Source: Ectobacillus ponti (GTDB lineage Bacteria > Bacillota > Bacilli > Bacillales > Bacillaceae_G). Taken from it: 64,000 nt of DNA. Positions within the stretch are counted from its first letter, which is position 1. Each line of letters opens with the position of its first letter. Shown here piece by piece: positions 1-16,227 of the stretch. A program made the position numbers and the translations under genes. The stretch covers positions 310,001-374,000 of the forward strand of contig NZ_JANCLT010000002.1 of the NCBI RefSeq assembly GCF_024294785.1, written 5' to 3'. The notes below the pieces were generated by a model. That model saw only the letters and a list, made by a program, of their open reading frames with translations, made no database searches and was not told the DNA's origin.

Positions 1-2
1 AC

Positions 3-2309
3 TTTTGGGGCAGACTGTTTGTTCTCTGCGACCTGGCGATTGTCACCATTGTCGTCGCTACTCTGCACTACTACATCATTGTCCAGAAGATTATCTCGCT
101 GGAGCATGTGTCCACCTTCTCCCGGCTGACTCAATTGTCCTATTCCGCTTCGGACCTGGTATTGCTTTTACTCGGCTTAAGCATGTACTTCCGGCCTGTG
201 TTCTTCGCTTCCAAGAATGTGCTGTATTTGCTCATTCTCGTCATGATCGGAATTCCGCTCACGGACTTTATGTACGACTACCTGCGTCTGTACCATCCGC
301 AGCTTCCTGTCCAGCTGCTGGACCCTGTGTACCAGATCTTCTTGCTGCTGACTGCCATAGCCGGAAGCTGGAATGAAACCGGGCAGCACATTCAGATTCC
401 GCAGCTGATCAGCCGCCGGACTGAGGAGAACATGCGGAGGGCGCTGCCGTACGCAGCCTCCATCCTGCTGGGGCTGTTCGTGTTATTCCGGCCGGATATG
501 AAGCGGCCGCTTGTGGTCGGCCTTTGCCTGAACTTCGGTTTTGTGCTGCTCCGCCACATCCTGACAGAACAGCTGAACAAGCAGCTGCTGCAGGAGCAGG
601 AAGAGAATGCCTCCCGCCTGGAGCTTGGCATTCAGCAGCGCACCGCCGCTTTGTTCAGCAGTGAGCAGCGCTTTAAATCCTTGTTTGAGCACCACCCTGA
701 TCCTATCTATGTGATCGACTTAACCGGTATGCTGGTACAGACAAATCAGGCGGGAACCACCCTTCTGGGGTATGAAGGGTCCCATTTCTTGGGCATTCCC
801 TACGAATATTTCATCTATGAAGAAGACCTGCACAAGGCACACGAAATGTTTGAGCTGGCAGTGCAAGGACAAGCCATCACAAGAGAGCTCCGGGGCAAGC
901 ATAAGATCGGGCATATCTACCATCTCAGTGTCACGGCAGTTCCCATTCTGCTGCAGGAGCAGCTGGAAGGCATCTATTTTATGGTCAAGGACATCACCAG
1001 CCTGAAAATGCAGCAGGAGCGCGTTCAATATTTGGCCTATCATGATTCCCTGACCGGCCTGTACAACCGGGTCAGCTTTACTGCCTCTCTGGAGGTCTTT
1101 ATCGTAAGAAAACAACCCTTTGCTTTGCTGTTCCTGGATTTGGACCGTTTCAAAACCATCAATGACACGCTCGGGCATGATGCCGGTGACCAAGTGCTGG
1201 TCGAAGTCGCTTACCGGCTGAAGCAGTCTGTACCGCCAGACTCCATTCTGGCACGCCTGGGCGGGGACGAGTTTGTTGTGATTCCAGCCGGCTGCCACAC
1301 CTATGCCGAGGCGGAAGCTGCGGCAGGAAGGCTGCTGGCTGCCCTGCAGGAGCCTGTTGTGCTGCAGGGGCAGAGTCTGCAGGTCACACCAAGCATCGGC
1401 ATTGCCCTCTATCCGGAGGCCGGCCAGGATGCCACCACGCTGCTGCGCCATGCGGACTTGGCCATGTACAGCATCAAAAGCGGCAGCAAGAACAACTATG
1501 CTGTGTACAGCTTGGGCATCAGCGAGCAGCGGCATCGGCATCTGCAGATTGAGAAGGATTTGTACCAGGCCTTGGAGCGCCAGGAAATCTCGCTCGTGTA
1601 TCAGCCGCAAATACAGGCAGCCGGCGGACTTATTGTCGGCTGGGAAGCGCTTGTACGCTGGCAGCATCCGGAAATGGGCTGGATTTCGCCGGGAGAATTC
1701 ATTGCTGTCGCGGAGGAAACCGGGCTGATTTTACAGCTGGGCCAATATGTGCTTCGGCACGCCTGCAGGCAAATGGCCATCTGGCGCGACCTCGGCTATC
1801 GGGATTGGCATGTGGCCGTGAATCTCTCTGTGAAGGAATTTCGTGAAGCATCTTTTCTGGCGTCCGTGTCTGCTATTTTACAGGAAACCGACTTGGAGCC
1901 CCATTATCTGGAGCTGGAGCTGACAGAGCGCATTGCCATGGAAAATGAAGAGGACACTCTGCAAAAGCTCCGCTATTTGAAGGAGCAAGGCGTCAAGCTT
2001 TCGATTGATGATTTTGGGACAGGCTACTCCTCCCTGTCCTACCTGCCGCTCTATCCGATCGACAAGCTGAAAATTGCCCGCGAGCTGGTGGTCATGGCTG
2101 AGCACAAGGAGGAGGGTATGGAGATTATAGCGGCCATTCTCTCGCTTGCCCATGCCTTGAACTTATCTGTCATTGCGGAAGGCGTGGAAACAAGGGAACA
2201 GCTGCGCTTCCTGCTGGCGCAGGGCTGCCGGCAAATCCAAGGCTACTATTTCAGCAAACCGCTGCCGCCTGAGCAATGCGTTCCCTTTGCCCAAAGCTTC
2301 AAAGTGTAA
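3..2309 (+). CDS. Membrane PAS-GGDEF-EAL cyclic-di-GMP protein (5' end outside window)
   Basis: The reading frame is open from base 3, so the true start lies upstream; the GTG at 108 is only an internal codon. The N-terminus (to about nt 560) is a series of hydrophobic segments, a membrane sensor region. A PAS-like domain begins near nt 670 (FKSLFEHHPDPIYVIDLTG). A diguanylate cyclase domain follows with intact RLGGDEF at about nt 1255-1275. A phosphodiesterase domain carries WEALVRW, the ELTE glutamate, DDFGTGYSS and a C-terminal AEGVET. Both catalytic signatures look intact, so synthesis, hydrolysis or both of c-di-GMP at the membrane are possible. The gene is convergent with the DUF975 gene. 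Confidence 0.93.
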   Translation, partial: FWGRLFVLCDLAIVTIVVATLHYYIIVQKIISLEHVSTFSRLTQLSYSASDLVLLLLGLSMYFRPVFFASKNVLYLLILVMIGIPLTDFMYDYLRLYHPQLPVQLLDPVYQIFLLLTAIAGSWNETGQHIQIPQLISRRTEENMRRALPYAASILLGLFVLFRPDMKRPLVVGLCLNFGFVLLRHILTEQLNKQLLQEQEENASRLELGIQQRTAALFSSEQRFKSLFEHHPDPIYVIDLTGMLVQTNQAGTTLLGYEGSHFLGIPYEYFIYEEDLHKAHEMFELAVQGQAITRELRGKHKIGHIYHLSVTAVPILLQEQLEGIYFMVKDITSLKMQQERVQYLAYHDSLTGLYNRVSFTASLEVFIVRKQPFALLFLDLDRFKTINDTLGHDAGDQVLVEVAYRLKQSVPPDSILARLGGDEFVVIPAGCHTYAEAEAAAGRLLAALQEPVVLQGQSLQVTPSIGIALYPEAGQDATTLLRHADLAMYSIKSGSKNNYAVYSLGISEQRHRHLQIEKDLYQALERQEISLVYQPQIQAAGGLIVGWEALVRWQHPEMGWISPGEFIAVAEETGLILQLGQYVLRHACRQMAIWRDLGYRDWHVAVNLSVKEFREASFLASVSAILQETDLEPHYLELELTERIAMENEEDTLQKLRYLKEQGVKLSIDDFGTGYSSLSYLPLYPIDKLKIARELVVMAEHKEEGMEIIAAILSLAHALNLSVIAEGVETREQLRFLLAQGCRQIQGYYFSKPLPPEQCVPFAQSFKV

Positions 2310-2310
2310 A

Positions 2311-2341
2311 GGACCCAAGAGTCTGTACTGCCCTTGGGTCC
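2311..2341. terminator. Hairpin between convergent genes
   Basis: GGACCCAAG at 2311-2319 pairs perfectly with CTTGGGTCC at 2333-2341 (9 bp, 13-nt loop), two bases after the stop of the GGDEF-EAL gene and just before the DUF975 stop. There is no clear T-run on either side, so it may act as a weak bidirectional terminator or transcript stabiliser. Confidence 0.5.
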
Positions 2342-2347
2342 GCCTTA

Positions 2348-3043
2348 TCAGCCCCTCGCCTCTGCCAACGCTTTTCGATAGAAATGGGCAGCGGCTGTCG
2401 TCATGTAAGGGACAATCCAGAGGAATGCCAAGCCAAAGGTAACCGCGCCGAGCAGGAACCAGCCGATGAAGCTCAAGTACAGCACGAACAAGTCCTTCTT
2501 GCGGCCGTCCATCAGCCTGCGGCTTTCTGTAATCGCCTGATTCACTGTATAATCCGGATGATCCAGCAAAATAAAATAGGTCATCGCATACGAGAAGCTT
2601 TTCACAATCCCTGGAATAATCAAAAGCAGACTCCACAGCATCGTATAAATAGACGGCAGCAGCACGGCCTTGCAGGCCTGCCACATCCGGCTCCAGCCGC
2701 GGAAATAGGAAAACAGCTCATCCACAGTCGCCTTCTCATCATTGGCCAGCGTCAGAAATATTCGGTATTGCCCCATCGCCATAATGCCTGATAGGAATAA
2801 GGTGACGAGTATGTAGAGAATATACAACAGCAGCATAAGGATGATCCCTATGGCGCTGATAGTTTCGTCGCCCTCTGTTGCCGCACCTGCTGCCACGAAC
2901 GGCATCATGGCAATCATGAACGGAAAATACACCATGGACGAGCCGGCGCCGACCACAATTTGCGCCAGCAAGACTGCCCCGACCCCCAGTCCCCAATTCC
3001 CCTTTAAAGATGCTAATGCCGCCCGCTTCAGTTGACCTGTCAT
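2348..3043 (-). CDS. DUF975 family integral membrane protein
   Basis: 231 residues with several hydrophobic segments separated by short loops. It opens with MTGQLKRAALASLKGNWG, the usual start of the DUF975 family of Firmicute membrane proteins. The ATG at 3043 is chosen because GGGAGG lies 7-8 nt upstream; a longer frame to 3079 has no such site. Function is unknown; a transport or envelope role is only inferred from topology. It stands alone, downstream (in transcription direction) of the repeat array that follows the atp operon. Confidence 0.75.
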   Translation of the reverse strand: MTGQLKRAALASLKGNWGLGVGAVLLAQIVVGAGSSMVYFPFMIAMMPFVAAGAATEGDETISAIGIILMLLLYILYILVTLFLSGIMAMGQYRIFLTLANDEKATVDELFSYFRGWSRMWQACKAVLLPSIYTMLWSLLLIIPGIVKSFSYAMTYFILLDHPDYTVNQAITESRRLMDGRKKDLFVLYLSFIGWFLLGAVTFGLAFLWIVPYMTTAAAHFYRKALAEARG

Positions 3044-3167
3044 ATGTGTCCTCCCTGCAGTGTAGTTGTGACAAGGCACAGTTCAATATATTCGCGTACG
3101 GCTGTGGATATGACCAAGGCTGCAAGCCGTTGGGACAAGCTTCCTGCTCGCTTCCATTTCTGTCATT

Positions 3168-3410
3168 GCGCACGTTTCCCGACAGTCTAGCTGCTTTTCC
3201 TACAATTCAGAACGGACTTTCTACAATTCAAAATGTGTTTCCTACAAATCAGCTGCACTTTTCTACAATTGCGCACGTTTCCCGACAGTCTAGCTGCTTT
3301 TCCTGCAATTCAGAACGGACTTTCTACAATTCAAAATGTGTTTCCTACAAATCAGAACGTGTTTCCTACAAATCAGCTGCACTTCTCTACAATTGCGCGT
3401 GCTTCCAAGT
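3168..3410. repeat. Array A: 20-21 bp tandem repeats (TTTCCTACAATTC family)
   Basis: Eleven degenerate units, with TACAA or variant landmarks at 3181, 3201, 3222, 3243, 3264, 3284, 3304, 3325, 3346, 3367 and 3388. Spacing is 20 or 21 bp throughout. Part of the array is itself duplicated: the block starting GCGCACGTTTCCC at 3168 recurs at 3271 (103 bp away) almost without change for about 80 bp. It fills the gap between the atpC terminator and the DUF975 promoter region. No gene is supported here. Confidence 0.9.
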
Positions 3411-3425
3411 AGTACACATAAAAAA

Positions 3426-3470
3426 GGATGACCCAGAAGTCCGCCCCACAGGCAGTCTTTTGAATCATCC
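3426..3470 (-). terminator. atp operon terminator
   Basis: On the minus strand, about 10 nt after the atpC stop, an imperfect stem is closed by GGATGA/TCATCC and followed by TTTTT (plus-strand 3421-3425 is AAAAA). The closing sequence is shared with the terminators next to arrays B and C. Confidence 0.7.
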
Positions 3471-3479
3471 TCTTATCGA

Positions 3480-3893
<414 letters not shown>

Positions 3894-3903
3894 TTAGACC
3901 TGA

Positions 3904-5331
<1,428 letters not shown>

Positions 5332-5420
5332 TCATTTGTCTCCCATACGAAAATGAGAGTCTCGTTTCATCCTGTTCTAAGAACCCGATTTATGAAGCTG
5401 CCAAGAGGCAGTTCATGCCA

Positions 5421-6284
<864 letters not shown>

Positions 6285-6363
6285 TCACCACCTTGTATTC
6301 GAAAGTAGGCATGATGAGAAGAGAATAGACTGAACTACTCTCTTCCCCGCAATGTTTCGTCTA

Positions 6364-8923
<2,560 letters not shown>

Positions 8924-8978
8924 TCACTCCCTTCAAAAATCTAGTCTCCGATTATACAAAAACTCTGTTCATAAACGA

Positions 8979-9012
8979 ATGGCGAAGAAGGCTGCACACG
9001 ATCTTCGCCATT
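8979..9012 (-). promoter_or_regulatory. Intercistronic hairpin between atpE and atpF
   Basis: AATGGCGAAG (8979-8988) pairs perfectly with CTTCGCCATT (9003-9012) across a 14-nt loop. It lies 20 nt past the atpE stop within the operon. There is no T-run after it, so it is more likely an RNA-stability or partial-attenuation element that raises c-subunit expression relative to downstream subunits (inference). Confidence 0.6.
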
Positions 9013-9031
9013 GCTGTAAGGGAAAGAGCCC

Positions 9032-9259
<228 letters not shown>

Positions 9260-9295
9260 TCATATTTAGAAAAGTAGTTTTTACTAAAATTATTA

Positions 9296-10423
<1,128 letters not shown>

Positions 10424-10424
<1 letters not shown>

Positions 10425-10648
10425 TACTGTTCTCCTGATTCAAAATGTCGAATGAGCCGAATCATGGTGTAGGTGCCTGAACCCAGGCCGAGCAAAAGCC
10501 CGATTATGAGAAATAAAGGAAATGTGCCAAGCTTGCTGTCAATCCATTTGCCCAAGAAGATTCCAACGAGAATGGAACCGACCAACTGGGAAAGAATGCC
10601 TGTCATTAGGGCATAAGCCCGCATCGGGTTACGTTGTTTCCCCTGCAA
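10424..10648 (-). CDS. atpZ: AtpZ-like small membrane protein
   Basis: 74 residues with two membrane helices (LVGSILVGIFLGKWIDSK and FLIIGLLLGLGSG), the pattern of the AtpZ/AtpI family that precedes atpI in many Bacillus operons and is linked to Mg/Ca handling or assembly. The start is a TTG at 10648, chosen because GGAGGG lies 7 nt upstream and no ATG fits. It is the first gene of the operon. Confidence 0.85.
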
Positions 10649-10819
10649 ATGTTATCCCTCCAAACAACGGATGGCGAGGAGTGTATGCAGAATATACAGT
10701 GTGATGTGCAAATTAGGTACTTTTGCGGAGTATGGCATAGACAGATAAGGAATGTTACCTCGCAGTTTGAAAATATGACAAAAAATGTAACTGAAAGCCC
10801 TACCATCTATCCCTTAGTT

Positions 10820-10849
10820 AGCATACAATAGTGTATTAAAAAGTGTCAA
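10820..10849 (-). promoter_or_regulatory. atp operon sigma-A promoter
   Basis: On the minus strand TTGACA (10849-10844), an 18-bp spacer and TATGCT (10825-10820). Transcription would start near 10812, giving a leader of about 165 nt before atpZ. The 267-nt gap 10650-10916 otherwise shows no gene. Confidence 0.8.
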
Positions 10850-10916
10850 CGACTAATGCGAAAAAAAGCGAAAAATTTCGTCATAAGAATTGAACATTTT
10901 GAAATGAAAGCATTAC

Positions 10917-13091
10917 CTATTCCAATTTAATAGTTGTTTCGATGGTGTCCTCCTTTTTCCCCTTTCTCACAAAAACAAGTGCCTTATAGGTCCCGTGCAG
11001 GAAATGCTTTGCCAATATAGTTTGCCTTTTCATGCCGCTTGTCACATTTTGACGGTAATCCAGGAAGTCCACATACTGAAAAGTGGCCGGATCATACAGC
11101 ACAATCCCCATTTCATCCGCCCCGCCCGGTACATAGATCGCATATTTATACAATCCAGGCTGACTCCCCTTGCCAAACTGGAAGCCCATGATTCTTGGAT
11201 AATTCGGTTCTTCCACAAAAAATAAGTATGGCAGCTGAATCGTTCGATGATAATCCCGCACCTGCATATACCCTTCATGAATCCCGCTTTTTAAAAACGA
11301 TGGATTCAGGATTGCTTGTATGTTCACATGCTTCTTTTCATGGGGACCCATATACAATGTATGCGGCATATGCCACTGTATGCCCCGTTCCGCCGGCGGC
11401 TGGGAAAAGACGTATGCTTGCGGCTTATTTGTCTGGTTGTCTACCGTAACAGTCAGCTCCCGCACCGTATGGCTGTCCTTTTTATGGACGAGCCCAAGCG
11501 GCAAGGAGGCCGGATACACGAGCGAGCTTGGCTGCAATGCCTCCGTCAGCTGGATGCGCCCCGCCCCCTGTTCATAGATGTGATACGGCTTTCTTCCTAT
11601 ATATAGAGTTTTTGCTGTATTCATGAGTGCGGCTTTGATTTGCTCCGGCCCCCAGTCCGGATGCGCCTGCTTCAGCAAGGCTGCGGCCCCGGCCACATGC
11701 GGTGCCGCCATGCTTGTTCCCTGCATGGAAAGATAGCCGCCCGGCACCGTGCTGTGAATGCTCACCCCCGGGGCGACCACATCCGGCTTGATTTCCCAGG
11801 TTGAGATGACGGGTCCGCGCGAGCTGAAGGAAGCAATCGTATCTGCCTCTTCCCGGAACGTAAAACGCAGGAACGAATCCTTCTGCTGCCGCAGCCACAG
11901 CCCCTCCTCCCTGGAGATGCCGGCCACCGGAATGAAAGCGCCTTCCGCGCTTCCGGAAAATGCGCCTGGTTCATTGTTATAGATAACAACAGCACGCGCT
12001 CCCGCCTTCTCGGCATTGCGCACTTTGTCTGCAAACGGCAGTTCCCCGCGCTCCAGCAACGCCACTTTGCCACGGACATCCCGCAATTCTTCCGGCTTGC
12101 CGAGCCCGCCGAAGGCCCAGCGCTCCGCCCCCGGCATGCTCCAATCCGCACTGCCCTCCAGCGGTGTAAGCTTCAGTTCCCGGCCCTGCAAGGTTAAGCA
12201 GGGAATGCGAAGACGCGGGGAAGAAGCACCGACTGAAATGGCTTTTGAAGCTGTTCCCGGAGATCCGACAGACCAAATGTCCGGGCCTGAATTGCCGGAA
12301 GCCACTACAGAGAGCACGCCTTTCTCAGCGGCCCTGTTCAGCGCCACGCTTGTCGGCCAGTCCGGTCCATTAATTTCATTTCCCAGGGAAAGATTCACCA
12401 CATCCACCCTGTCCCGCACAGCCCGTTCGATGGCCGCCAGTACAGTTTCGGTGGAGCCGGAGCCGCCCGGACCGAGAGCGCGGTAGGCATAAATGCGCGC
12501 ACCGGGTGCAACTCCCTGCATTTTACCGTTGGCCGCAATAATCCCGGCCACATGTGTTCCGTGCTGCGTGGGCCCGACACTGACCGACTCCATCGGGTCA
12601 TGGTCACGGTCCACCGTGTCATAGCCGCCGGCATAGCTTCGCCGCAGGTCCGGATGCTGGTAATCAATGCCTGTATCAATAACGCCAACCTTTACACCGC
12701 TGCCCATGAGGCGGCGCCCTTTTGCATCAAAGTAGCCGCGCGCCTCTGTCCCGCCAATGAAAGGAATGCTCTCTGCCTCGGGGTTGTACACAGATACCGG
12801 TGTGATTCTTTGCACCCCCGGCAGCTGCTCCAGCCGGCGCAAATCATATCTCTTCCCTTTTACACTGAGGCCGCACAGCGTCGTTTCATACACCTGCCGC
12901 ACCACAATGCCGGGAAACTTTTGTCGAATAGTAGCTTGCACCTGTCGAAGCTGTGCCGGAGCCACCTCGACAATAACAATTTCCTGTTCATTCTCATAAT
13001 CTGCCGGAAGAGCGGGATGCTCCGGAAATCTCATAGCCTGCACATCTACTGCCAGAAGGAAACAACCTAAGAATGTCAGAGCACGAAGCAT
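10917..13091 (-). CDS. Secreted subtilisin-like serine protease (Vpr-like, S8)
   Basis: 724 residues. A signal peptide (LRALTFLGCFLLAVDVQA) is followed by an I9-type propeptide (ENEQEIVIVEVAPAQLRQVQ). The catalytic triad is visible: Asp in VGVIDTGIDYQHPDL, His in HGTHVAGI and Ser in GTSMAAPHVAGAAAL. A protease-associated insertion sits before the serine (about residues 300-390), as in Vpr, and a C-terminal beta-rich domain follows. It is probably an extracellular protease for peptide scavenging. GGGAGG eight nt upstream fixes the ATG at 13091. B. subtilis Vpr is somewhat longer, so orthology is not claimed. Confidence 0.92.
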   Translation of the reverse strand: MLRALTFLGCFLLAVDVQAMRFPEHPALPADYENEQEIVIVEVAPAQLRQVQATIRQKFPGIVVRQVYETTLCGLSVKGKRYDLRRLEQLPGVQRITPVSVYNPEAESIPFIGGTEARGYFDAKGRRLMGSGVKVGVIDTGIDYQHPDLRRSYAGGYDTVDRDHDPMESVSVGPTQHGTHVAGIIAANGKMQGVAPGARIYAYRALGPGGSGSTETVLAAIERAVRDRVDVVNLSLGNEINGPDWPTSVALNRAAEKGVLSVVASGNSGPDIWSVGSPGTASKAISVGASSPRLRIPCLTLQGRELKLTPLEGSADWSMPGAERWAFGGLGKPEELRDVRGKVALLERGELPFADKVRNAEKAGARAVVIYNNEPGAFSGSAEGAFIPVAGISREEGLWLRQQKDSFLRFTFREEADTIASFSSRGPVISTWEIKPDVVAPGVSIHSTVPGGYLSMQGTSMAAPHVAGAAALLKQAHPDWGPEQIKAALMNTAKTLYIGRKPYHIYEQGAGRIQLTEALQPSSLVYPASLPLGLVHKKDSHTVRELTVTVDNQTNKPQAYVFSQPPAERGIQWHMPHTLYMGPHEKKHVNIQAILNPSFLKSGIHEGYMQVRDYHRTIQLPYLFFVEEPNYPRIMGFQFGKGSQPGLYKYAIYVPGGADEMGIVLYDPATFQYVDFLDYRQNVTSGMKRQTILAKHFLHGTYKALVFVRKGKKEDTIETTIKLE

Positions 13092-13143
13092 GGCTCATGC
13101 CTCCCTGTTTTTCCTTAGTCTGTCCTTCCTTTCCTTTTATATC

Positions 13144-13608
13144 CTATTTAATGAATGGAGCGTTCTCTGCATGGGCCAGATCTGCGAAAGCCTGCTTCTG
13201 TGCGGGCCAGACGGACGGCAGCCGGTCGAGCGGGAAAAATTTGAGCTCGAGAGATTCGCCGTCACGGGCATGCAGGATTCCTTCATACTCCCGGCAAATG
13301 AACATGATCTTAATTAATGCCACTTCATCCCCGTTCGGCAGCACCCGCTCGTGCTCCGGCCCGGAATAGATGCCGAGCAGCTCCAGCCGGCCGAGACGGA
13401 GCCCGGTTTCTTCAAAGATCTCGCGGCGGGCTGTTTCCGCAACGGTCTCTCCCAGCTCCATGAATCCGCCCGGGTGCCCCCATTCCTGATTATCCGCACG
13501 CTGCTGCAGCAAGACACGGTTTTCCCCATCCATCACAAAGACTCCGGCCACCGGCATGATGACCTTGCTGTGGCCTACCATACTTCGTAAATATGAAATG
13601 TAATCCAA
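13144..13608 (-). CDS. NUDIX hydrolase
   Basis: 154 residues starting at a TTG (MDYISYLRSMVGHSKVIM). Upstream ATGs at 13629 and 13647 are rejected: the 13647 one lies inside the upp terminator hairpin, while AGGGGAG stands 7 nt before the TTG. The NUDIX box is intact, from GGFMELGE to REIFEETGL, so it hydrolyses a nucleoside-diphosphate-linked compound with Mg2+; the substrate cannot be told. It is followed by the protease gene 52 nt later. Confidence 0.88.
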   Translation of the reverse strand: MDYISYLRSMVGHSKVIMPVAGVFVMDGENRVLLQQRADNQEWGHPGGFMELGETVAETARREIFEETGLRLGRLELLGIYSGPEHERVLPNGDEVALIKIMFICREYEGILHARDGESLELKFFPLDRLPSVWPAQKQAFADLAHAENAPFIK

Positions 13609-13631
13609 GACAGCTCTCCCCTTTCCCATAC

Positions 13632-13656
13632 AAAAAGGACCATACATGATGGTCCT
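13632..13656 (-). terminator. upp terminator
   Basis: On the minus strand AGGACCAT, a 5-nt loop and ATGGTCCT are followed by TTTTTG. The hairpin begins 9 nt after the upp stop. Confidence 0.9.
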
Positions 13657-13664
13657 CTCTCACC

Positions 13665-14902
<1,238 letters not shown>

Positions 14903-14924
14903 CGTCCCCACCTCAACCTTATAT

Positions 14925-14966
14925 ACTCAACATTGACTATTATAATAAAAACAGGCTGAGGCTGTA
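14925..14966 (-). promoter_or_regulatory. padR promoter with operator-like palindrome
   Basis: On the minus strand TTTACA, an 18-bp spacer and TATAAT end near 14937; the palindrome TCAACATTGA (14927-14936) lies right at and after the -10. The same core, TCAACGTTGA, occurs upstream of the next gene. This is consistent with a repressor binding its own promoter. Confidence 0.7.
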
Positions 14967-14973
14967 AAGCCCG

Positions 14974-15573
14974 TTATAGCTTCTCAAACTCAAAAAAGCA
15001 ATGCGCATCTCCCTTTGACAGCAGCTGCGGCCGGCGGAAGCTGACTCCATGCTTCCCACTCTTCAGCAGGACGCCCCACACATCATCCATCGCGCAAAAC
15101 AAAGGCATCACCTCAAGAGCCTGGTTTGAACGGAAAAAGCTGAAGAAGAAGCATTTTTTGATATGAAGATGATAGCTGCGACCTGTGTCTTTCACAATCT
15201 CATGGGTAAAATGCTCCTTGCCGTAATGCTTCACCTGCTTTGTTTTCGAAATCCAGACGATGCGCCGAAACGGGCTGCGGTCGATCAGCAGGTACAGCTT
15301 CATCCAGAGCTGCTGCTGCTTGCGTGTGCGCTCAATCAGGCTGTAGCGGAGAATGTCCTCCCAGTCGGCAACTCCCCTTTCACGCATGACCTGAAAGGAT
15401 GCCAGCACCAGCGAGGCAAACATCAGATTGAAGGCGGTCGGGCGGTCTGTGGCCCAATGCTGGTTCTCCTCGCGGATGCGCGGATACCTGCTTTGCATCT
15501 CCTTCAGCATGCCCGCCTCCACCTTCTTGCTCATCCCTTTCCAGTACTGTCGTTCAATGAATCCTTCCAACAT
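14974..15573 (-). CDS. L-2-amino-thiazoline-4-carboxylate hydrolase-like protein
   Basis: 199 residues, no signal peptide. The layout matches the ATC hydrolase family (PF14196): an N-terminal helical half (ERQYWKGMSKKVEAGML) and a C-terminal half with MPLFCAMDD and a final GDAHCFFEF. Several members are annotated for cysteine synthesis from thiazoline carboxylate, but most are uncharacterised, so the reaction is only suggested. The ATG at 15573 follows AAAGGGGGG. The gene has its own promoter with an inverted repeat between promoter and start. Confidence 0.65.
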   Translation of the reverse strand: MLEGFIERQYWKGMSKKVEAGMLKEMQSRYPRIREENQHWATDRPTAFNLMFASLVLASFQVMRERGVADWEDILRYSLIERTRKQQQLWMKLYLLIDRSPFRRIVWISKTKQVKHYGKEHFTHEIVKDTGRSYHLHIKKCFFFSFFRSNQALEVMPLFCAMDDVWGVLLKSGKHGVSFRRPQLLSKGDAHCFFEFEKL

Positions 15574-15586
15574 ACAACCCCCCTTT

Positions 15587-15656
15587 AGTCAACGTTACAT
15601 AATCAACGTTGACTATTTAATGAAGAAAATATATCATGGTTTCCCCTTCCTGTAAA
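15587..15656 (-). promoter_or_regulatory. Promoter and PadR-type operator of the ATC-hydrolase-like gene
   Basis: On the minus strand TTTACA (15656-15651), 17 bp and TATATT (15633-15628). Just downstream, AGTCAACGTT (15587-15596) and AACGTTGACT (15605-15614) form a perfect 10-bp inverted repeat with an 8-bp spacer. Each half contains the TCAAC/GTTGA core seen at the padR promoter. A repressor bound here would block elongation. Confidence 0.7.
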
Positions 15657-16016
15657 TACCATTTTTATCTTTTTTAGCCGTGGGGGGAACGGGATGATAG
15701 CCAACAGTCCGAAGCGGCCCTGATTGGAGACTGTTTTTCAAATAAGTATATTGCTGTTCGTTCGTATCCGCAAAAGCTTCTGCGCGATTCGATGGTGTGT
15801 CTGTGCAGTGCACTTCTCCGGCAAATTGGGAGTTGGTAAAATCGTCCAAGATGCTGTAAAAGTGCCATCTGTCATCATTTTCGCGATAGGTCCGCCGACA
15901 AGGAGAATGAGCATGTGAAGATAGATGAAGGTATACGTTAAGGTGCTGAACAAAAAGGTACGATAGGTCAGAACCGAAATTCCAACCAAGACAATGCCCA
16001 ACGAGGTTTCCTGCAA
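15634..16016 (-). pseudogene. Possible frameshifted small membrane protein
   Basis: One frame from a TTG at 16016 encodes two hydrophobic segments (GIVLVGISVLTYRTF and YTFIYLHMLILLVGG). It then turns implausible, while the next frame continues with a coding-like hydrophilic stretch (YRENDDRWHFYSILDDFTNS to a stop at 15634). A single-base shift near 15890 would join them. No family recognised. The 3' end overlaps the promoter of the ATC-hydrolase-like gene. It may be a decayed gene, or chance frames in a gene-free region. Confidence 0.3.
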
Positions 16017-16190
16017 ATCAGAATGCTTTTCCTACAATTCAAATTGCTTTTCCTACAATTCAAATTGCTTTTCCTACAATTCACCACCACTTTCCCACAA
16101 TTGGGCGGCTTTTCCTACAATTCAAATTGCTTTTCCTACAATTCAGTTGACGTTTCCTACAATTCGCCGCCTCTTTCCCGCAAATCAGAA
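16012..16190. repeat. Array B: 20-21 bp tandem repeats (TTTCCTACAATTC family)
   Basis: Nine units with TACAA/TGCAA landmarks at 16012, 16033, 16054, 16075, 16096, 16116, 16137, 16158 and 16179. Several units read TTTTCCTACAATTCAAATTG without change. The array abuts the glyA terminator on its 3' side. Confidence 0.92.
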
Positions 16191-16191
16191 A

Positions 16192-16218
16192 AGGGATGAC
16201 CCACTTGGAGTCATCCCT
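16192..16218 (-). terminator. glyA terminator
   Basis: AGGGATGAC (16192-16200) and GTCATCCCT (16210-16218) form a perfect 9-bp stem with a 9-nt loop; TTTT follows on the minus strand. It lies about 10 nt past the glyA stop. Confidence 0.85.
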
Positions 16219-16227
16219 CTGCTGTTC

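Noticed and set aside
10917-13091. DnaA-box cluster near the vpr-like gene, as known in B. subtilis
   Set aside because: No TTATCCACA was noticed around this gene; only the ywlC cluster is supported.
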